Source: Planctomycetota bacterium
GTDB taxonomy: Bacteria > Planctomycetota > Phycisphaerae > Phycisphaerales > SM1A02
Direction of reading: 5' to 3'
Assembly (NCBI GenBank): GCA_022574595.1
Contig: JACZRS010000018.1
Coordinates: forward strand, 36,243-100,242
Length of the DNA: 64,000 nt
Part shown: positions 59,942-64,000 of the stretch, piece by piece
How positions within the stretch are numbered: position 1 is the first letter of the stretch
How the letters are laid out: each line of letters opens with the position of its first letter
Program-made: the position numbers and the translations under genes
Notes under the pieces: generated by a model
What the model was told of the DNA's origin: nothing
Database searches by the model: none
What the model saw: only the letters and a program-made list of their open reading frames with translations

Positions 59942-61174
59942 TCATGCGACACCTGCTGGCTCTGTAGTACCAACGGTATAGATCGTAAATTCACCAAAGT
60001 CTCTTGAGGCCAGATACGAATTTAGCTTTTTAAGGGTTATTTGGTCTACTTCTTGCGAAAGCTCATCAAGCGATCTTGCGCGATTGATGCGATAGAAATC
60101 TTGAGCGATTGCAGATGCTCTTGCGGTGGTTGATTCACCTTGCATAACTATTTGGCTTTTTAGCCCTGTGATAGCTCTCTTTAGCTCATGGGCATCAACG
60201 CCTTGCTCCATCCTCTTAACTTCATCCTGGCAGACTTTTAGAGTTTCCTGGGCGCGCTGCGGCGTTGTTCCGCTATAGACAGTAACCATTCCCCGATCGC
60301 GGCCAGCGCTATAAGTAGCTCCGACGCTATAACACAAGGATCTTTTTTGCCTTACTTCTGTAAACAGTCTGCCACTTGACCCGCCACTTAGAACAGCAAT
60401 TGCCAGTCTCTCCAGCATCGAATCTGCATCAGCTTCGCGCGGTGCATCAAAAGCAATACCAATGTGTACCTGTGCGGTATCTTGCTCAAGATGGTTGGTA
60501 CCTCTTGCTGGCTGCTGTTCTTTGACTGGTTCATTTAGTTTGCCGGACCAATCACTTAATAAGTCATTTAGTTGCTTGCACAAAGCTTGCGGATCAACCG
60601 CACCCGCAGCTGAGATAATTGTCCCATTAGCAGTACATCGAGTTTGCCAGGCTTTTCGCAGAGTATCTATTGAGCAGTTTTCCAGTACATCTCTCTGACC
60701 ATAGCTGTGGCGGTTAAAGGGCGAAGGTAAATGAGCTTCACGCAGACGAATCATCACCAAGCGCTGAGGCTCATCTTCCAGTGAATCCAGCGATTGCAGA
60801 CACAAGCTTTTTACAGCTTGTAGTGCATCATCTTCAAACGCAGGTTCACGAATCATTGATGTAATCAGCGGCAAAGCTTCTTGCAATCGTTCGCCTAGCG
60901 CTACACAACCGATTCGAAGATGCTGCGAAAGCACTGAACTGGAGCGTTGTACTCCAATGCGATCCAGCGCATCAGAATGTTGCTTTGAGCTTAGATTGCC
61001 CGCACCTCGAAATATAAGATCTCCAAGGATTGTAGATATCCCTTGCCCTTGCTGATCATCAGTAGATGAGCCAACAGGCAATAGCCAGGTCATAGCTGCG
61101 GACGCAACTTCTTCTATCTGCTCCACCACCAACGTGGCCCCACAATCAAGAGTTAGCGTATGTATTGCTTTCAT
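59942..61174 (-). CDS. M16 peptidase-like protein lacking the HxxEH zinc motif
   Basis: 410 residues, both lobes of a pitrilysin/insulinase-like fold. The N-lobe site that should read HFLEH is ISTILGDLIFRGAG, so no zinc can bind. The C-lobe keeps the R/Y pair (SGRLFTEVRQKRSLCYSVGA). This is the pattern of the non-catalytic partner in M16 heterodimers. No catalytic partner is encoded within the window. No signal peptide. Confidence 0.88.
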   Translation of the reverse strand: MKAIHTLTLDCGATLVVEQIEEVASAAMTWLLPVGSSTDDQQGQGISTILGDLIFRGAGNLSSKQHSDALDRIGVQRSSSVLSQHLRIGCVALGERLQEALPLITSMIREPAFEDDALQAVKSLCLQSLDSLEDEPQRLVMIRLREAHLPSPFNRHSYGQRDVLENCSIDTLRKAWQTRCTANGTIISAAGAVDPQALCKQLNDLLSDWSGKLNEPVKEQQPARGTNHLEQDTAQVHIGIAFDAPREADADSMLERLAIAVLSGGSSGRLFTEVRQKRSLCYSVGATYSAGRDRGMVTVYSGTTPQRAQETLKVCQDEVKRMEQGVDAHELKRAITGLKSQIVMQGESTTARASAIAQDFYRINRARSLDELSQEVDQITLKKLNSYLASRDFGEFTIYTVGTTEPAGVA

Positions 61175-61501
61175 ATCCTAAGCCCATCATAGCTTGCGTG
61201 GTCATCTTGATTGTGCGTTGATGTTTTTCGATTTGGATTATGCGGGTAAAACCAGGGTTTTTGCTGGAATGCCAGGCTTTTGTCTGGATAGTTAAGGCGA
61301 ATTATATATGTAATTACTTACATATATTAATTTTCAAGATTTTTTTTGACAGCACTTTTAAATTTGTTACAAAGCGGCTGACTCTTCAAGCACCGGAAAA
61401 CAAGATTGGTAACTAGTCATCAGGTGCAGCGTGTTTCCCGGGTGAAGGAGATTGCGCAATATGAGGCAAAACCACAATTTCATTATTAGGAGACAGAAGC
61501 A
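61175..61501 (+). promoter_or_regulatory. Upstream region of the HAF-repeat protein gene
   Basis: Contains a perfect inverted repeat ATATATGTAA-ttac-TTACATATAT at 61304-61327 followed by TTGACA around 61346. Likely promoter and operator of the gene at 61502, with AGGAGA near its start codon. Confidence 0.55.
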
Positions 61502-63145
61502 ATGTTAAAGAAAAATCGAAAACGAAAACGATCAATGTGCGCACCTTTCCTGGAGATAGGCTGCGTAGGAGTTGTTGCACTATCTGCAAGCGTGGCATCA
61601 GCTCAGGATCGCTGCTTTCGCATGATCGACCTTGGTGAAATCGGAGAAGTTGCAGAAACTTCAGGGCCGTTCGGCATCAATAATACTGGACTCGCAGTTT
61701 TCACAAAGATGGTGAATGGACAGAGACATGCCTTTGTGAATGTAAACTCATCTTCACTTAACATTATAGGTGCTGGCAATTTTGATCTGCATGATCTCTC
61801 AGGGCTGGAGGCTGGTGGTGAAAGCGTCGCTCACGATGTAAACGATTCGGATATCGCTGTCGGCTGGGCGACATTCAATGGTGATAAGCACGCTGTGGTT
61901 TGGAGGATTGACCAATACGATCCGTTAGAAACACCGCCCATTCCACATGTTGACCTCGGCTTACTCGACCCGCTCAACAGCGCCTACTCCGAAGCATTTG
62001 CAATTAACGATGACTTTCCTGAACCTGTCATTGTCGGAGAGGGAGACGTATTTGAAGACTGTACATGCACCGGTGATCCTACCAATCTTATTCCTCGAGG
62101 TTTCTGGAGAACGCTTAAAGACCCGCCAGAAGACTTAACCAACGCAATTCGCCTTATTCACACCGGCGCTTCTTGTTACCCAACCACTATTGCATCAGAT
62201 GTAAACACCGGTCCAGGAGGAGCAGGTCATGAGACAACAGCTGTAGGATATGGCATAAAAGATCTTGCTCCTTGTTTTGAAGATTCACACCCGAAAGGCC
62301 ATTACTGGAATGATCCAAGTACTGGACAAGGAGTACTTTTGGCAGGGGCCGGTAATGATGGTTGGTCAGCTCGAGGTATGAGTGATCAGGGAGGGATAGT
62401 TGGCACTGTATTTTTTCCTTATTCGGCTGCATATTGGCCAGATATAAATGCAGCGCCAGTGAATATCGGATCGTTAATACCCGGTTCTCATTCTTCTTTC
62501 GCTCAGCGCATAAATAATAAAGATCCTGCAATAGAAGTAATAGCGGCTGCGGGTTATCGTAGTGCTACCACTATATTAGATGAAGCAGTACTATGGGAAT
62601 GTGCAGGTGAGTGTTCGGACCCCCTTATTAACAACTGGTCGTTTACGGAGCTCAATACCGAGGTAATTCTTGACTGTTCTGAATGGCATATACGCCGCGC
62701 TTTTGATGTAAATGATGAAGTTTCGATCATCTGCTGGGCGCGAAAGTTTGGCCCACCCAGCACAGAACATGCTGTAATACTTGTGCCGATGGAGCTATGC
62801 TGCCCAGCCGACTTAGATGGCAATGGAACCGTAGGTACAAGCGACCTGCTCATCCTTTTCGCTAACTGGGGGCCATGCCCCGCTCCACCGGAGTCGTGCT
62901 TTGCCGACCTGAACAGGGACTGTACGGTGAACACGGAAGACCAGCTGATTCTGTTTGCGAACTGGGGAACTTGTGCGGTGACAGCTGGAGGCGGTGGTGG
63001 CGGATCGTCCTCACTCCAGGCGGCGGTCCAGCAATTGGGATTCCCATCCCTGGCAGCCCATCAGGCGTGGCTGGCCCAGGCCGGTGAGATGGAAGCCTAC
63101 GCATCTACCTATGTGCTACTGACGATTCTTCAAAACCAGGAGTGA
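61502..63145 (+). CDS. Exported HAF-repeat protein with dockerin-like C-terminus
   Basis: 547 residues. Signal peptide about 1-34 (IGCVGVVALSASVASAQ). Body of HAF-type repeats (FGINNTGLAVFTKMVNGQRHAFV, VAHDVNDSDIAVGWATFNGDKHAVVW). Two dockerin-like repeats near 440-500 (DLDGNGTVGTSDLLILFANW and DLNRDCTVNTEDQLILFANW), then a Gly-rich linker (GGGGGGSS) and an added helical end. The DNA from the second repeat on is GC-rich compared with the rest, suggesting that the 3' end came from another gene. Confidence 0.85.
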   Translation: MLKKNRKRKRSMCAPFLEIGCVGVVALSASVASAQDRCFRMIDLGEIGEVAETSGPFGINNTGLAVFTKMVNGQRHAFVNVNSSSLNIIGAGNFDLHDLSGLEAGGESVAHDVNDSDIAVGWATFNGDKHAVVWRIDQYDPLETPPIPHVDLGLLDPLNSAYSEAFAINDDFPEPVIVGEGDVFEDCTCTGDPTNLIPRGFWRTLKDPPEDLTNAIRLIHTGASCYPTTIASDVNTGPGGAGHETTAVGYGIKDLAPCFEDSHPKGHYWNDPSTGQGVLLAGAGNDGWSARGMSDQGGIVGTVFFPYSAAYWPDINAAPVNIGSLIPGSHSSFAQRINNKDPAIEVIAAAGYRSATTILDEAVLWECAGECSDPLINNWSFTELNTEVILDCSEWHIRRAFDVNDEVSIICWARKFGPPSTEHAVILVPMELCCPADLDGNGTVGTSDLLILFANWGPCPAPPESCFADLNRDCTVNTEDQLILFANWGTCAVTAGGGGGGSSSLQAAVQQLGFPSLAAHQAWLAQAGEMEAYASTYVLLTILQNQE

Positions 63146-63183
63146 TAACTCACAGAGCTTATATGCTCGTTTTTTGGCTTCCA

Positions 63184-63215
63184 GGAGCCTCGCAGGGAGG
63201 CGAGGCTCCTTTTTT
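63184..63215 (+). terminator. Intrinsic terminator
   Basis: Stem GGAGCCTCGC/GCGAGGCTCC with a short loop followed by six T. It lies 38 bp past the stop at 63145. Confidence 0.9.
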
Positions 63216-63306
63216 ATAAAAAAACCAGGAATGCGCGCAAGATTTTGCGAGAAACGGCGTATAGACCTGTGGAAGGGGTTTTGATTTGATTGATGAGGTA
63301 TTTAAC

Positions 63307-64000
63307 ATGTTCAAAATACTTAAGCAAAACCGCAAGCGAGCCGGGGCGTCCCTGCCCCGAGTGTCACACAAATTAAGCGCATGCCTCGCTTCTCACTCAC
63401 TCACCCTGGGGACCCCGATGGAATCGGGGCGGCTCGCTGCAACTTTTCTAGCTTGCACATGCTTTTTTTCTCTGCCCGCTACAGCTCAGTGTCTTCCTGA
63501 GGAGCTACAAAAACTCACTGCCTCCGATGCGACTGTGTTTGACCACTTCGGCACTTCAGTTCTAATTCTTGGAGATATGGCCATCGTAGGAGCTAACAAG
63601 GCAAATGCTGATCCTTTTTCCGCAGGCGCTGCTTACATCTTTCGCAAGGATCCCATTACAAATCAATGGATCCAGGAGCAAAAAATATTTTCAGACGATG
63701 GAAGCTCTTGGGATGACTTTGCTCTATCCGTAGCTATAAATCCTATCGACCCAAACGTGATCATAATTGGAGCCTGGGCGGATGATGATGCGGAGGATTG
63801 CAATGGCTCGTCTTGCCAATCTGGTTCAGCCTACATCTTCCGTTTCGATCCCGATCTGGGACTGTGGATCCAGGAGCAAAAGCTCACAGCTTCCGATGCT
63901 CACAGTCAGGATCGCTTCGGATGGTCGGTTTCAATCTGGGGTGATGTCGCGATCATCGGAGCCAGATTTCATGATCATCCTTCTCAAAATAGCGGTACAG
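63307..64000 (+). CDS. Exported FG-GAP repeat protein (3' partial)
   Basis: Open to the end of the window, 231 codons visible. A long N-terminal extension precedes the hydrophobic signal (LAATFLACTCFFSLPATAQC). Then repeats: LTASDATVFDHFGTSVLILGDMAIVGA, AAYIFRKDP, WIQEQKI and again WIQEQKLTASDAHSQDRFGWSVSIWGDVAIIGA, matching FG-GAP beta-propeller units. The extension is encoded by GC-rich hairpins (GGGGCgtccctGCCCC, CCCCGAtggaatCGGGG) that look inserted. Family members are exported; the role is unknown. Confidence 0.85.
   Translation, partial: MFKILKQNRKRAGASLPRVSHKLSACLASHSLTLGTPMESGRLAATFLACTCFFSLPATAQCLPEELQKLTASDATVFDHFGTSVLILGDMAIVGANKANADPFSAGAAYIFRKDPITNQWIQEQKIFSDDGSSWDDFALSVAINPIDPNVIIIGAWADDDAEDCNGSSCQSGSAYIFRFDPDLGLWIQEQKLTASDAHSQDRFGWSVSIWGDVAIIGARFHDHPSQNSGT

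Overview
The window looks like chromosome of a planctomycete, most likely of the Phycisphaerae. Three secreted proteins carry the dockerin-like DLDGDG-x-V-x-TSDLL-x-LFANWG C-terminal repeats typical of that lineage, a HYExAFE-family protein is present, and so are a pair of very large fused amidohydrolases and a capsid gene of the DUF5309 type. Base composition is moderate, with patches that differ from their surroundings (tyrosinase gene, about 28.7-32.5 kb, end of the gene at 63 kb). No species can be named from the sequence alone.

Layout. (1) 1-2280: right end of an integrated element: DUF3987 primase/helicase-like C-terminus, small HTH protein, tyrosine recombinase, and a 46-bp fragment of a tRNA-Lys gene. 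(2) About 2281-40231: a second, complete 38-kb genomic island bounded by the same 46-bp direct repeat, the right copy being the 3' two thirds of an intact tRNA-Lys(CTT). The two elements therefore sit in tandem at one tRNA. The island holds a tyrosinase, an AbiTii-type protein, an SDH-type ClpP-fold protease, a HEPN-like/DUF4238 pair, a three-gene membrane operon ending in a YhhQ-type transporter, secreted beta-strand-repeat and dockerin-bearing proteins, an ECF sigma/Ser-Thr kinase operon, and PAS-LuxR, LuxR, ArsR, XRE and RHH regulators. A mobility module (about 34.2-40.2 kb) ends in the integrase. (3) 40.3-54.2 kb: ordinary chromosome (gpmI, YggS, glycogen debranching enzyme, metF, rex, flgM, amidohydrolases). 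(4) 54.4-59.6 kb: a compact phage-head gene set (portal, scaffold-like, major capsid, connector-like, holin-like, lipoprotein) with no terminase, protease or tail genes, embedded among chromosomal genes. (5) 59.6-64 kb: a small conserved protein, an M16-like protein without the zinc motif, and secreted proteins.

The most unusual signals are internal to the island. A 31-bp near-perfect palindrome occurs six times, mostly upstream of secreted-protein, tyrosinase and LuxR genes. Its half-site resembles operators of ArsR-family repressors, and one such repressor is encoded in the island, suggesting an island-specific regulon. Two copies carry the same roughly 200-bp promoter/leader, one before the tyrosinase and one before a protein with a Cys/Trp-rich tail. 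A roughly 540-bp non-coding element occurs twice (12.65 and 14.88 kb) with stems that covary between copies, so it is probably a large structured RNA. A two-gene cassette of unknown function, with its leader hairpin, also occurs twice (7.6 and 33 kb). Remnants of coaBC, an IS transposase and a helicase mark past gene flux.
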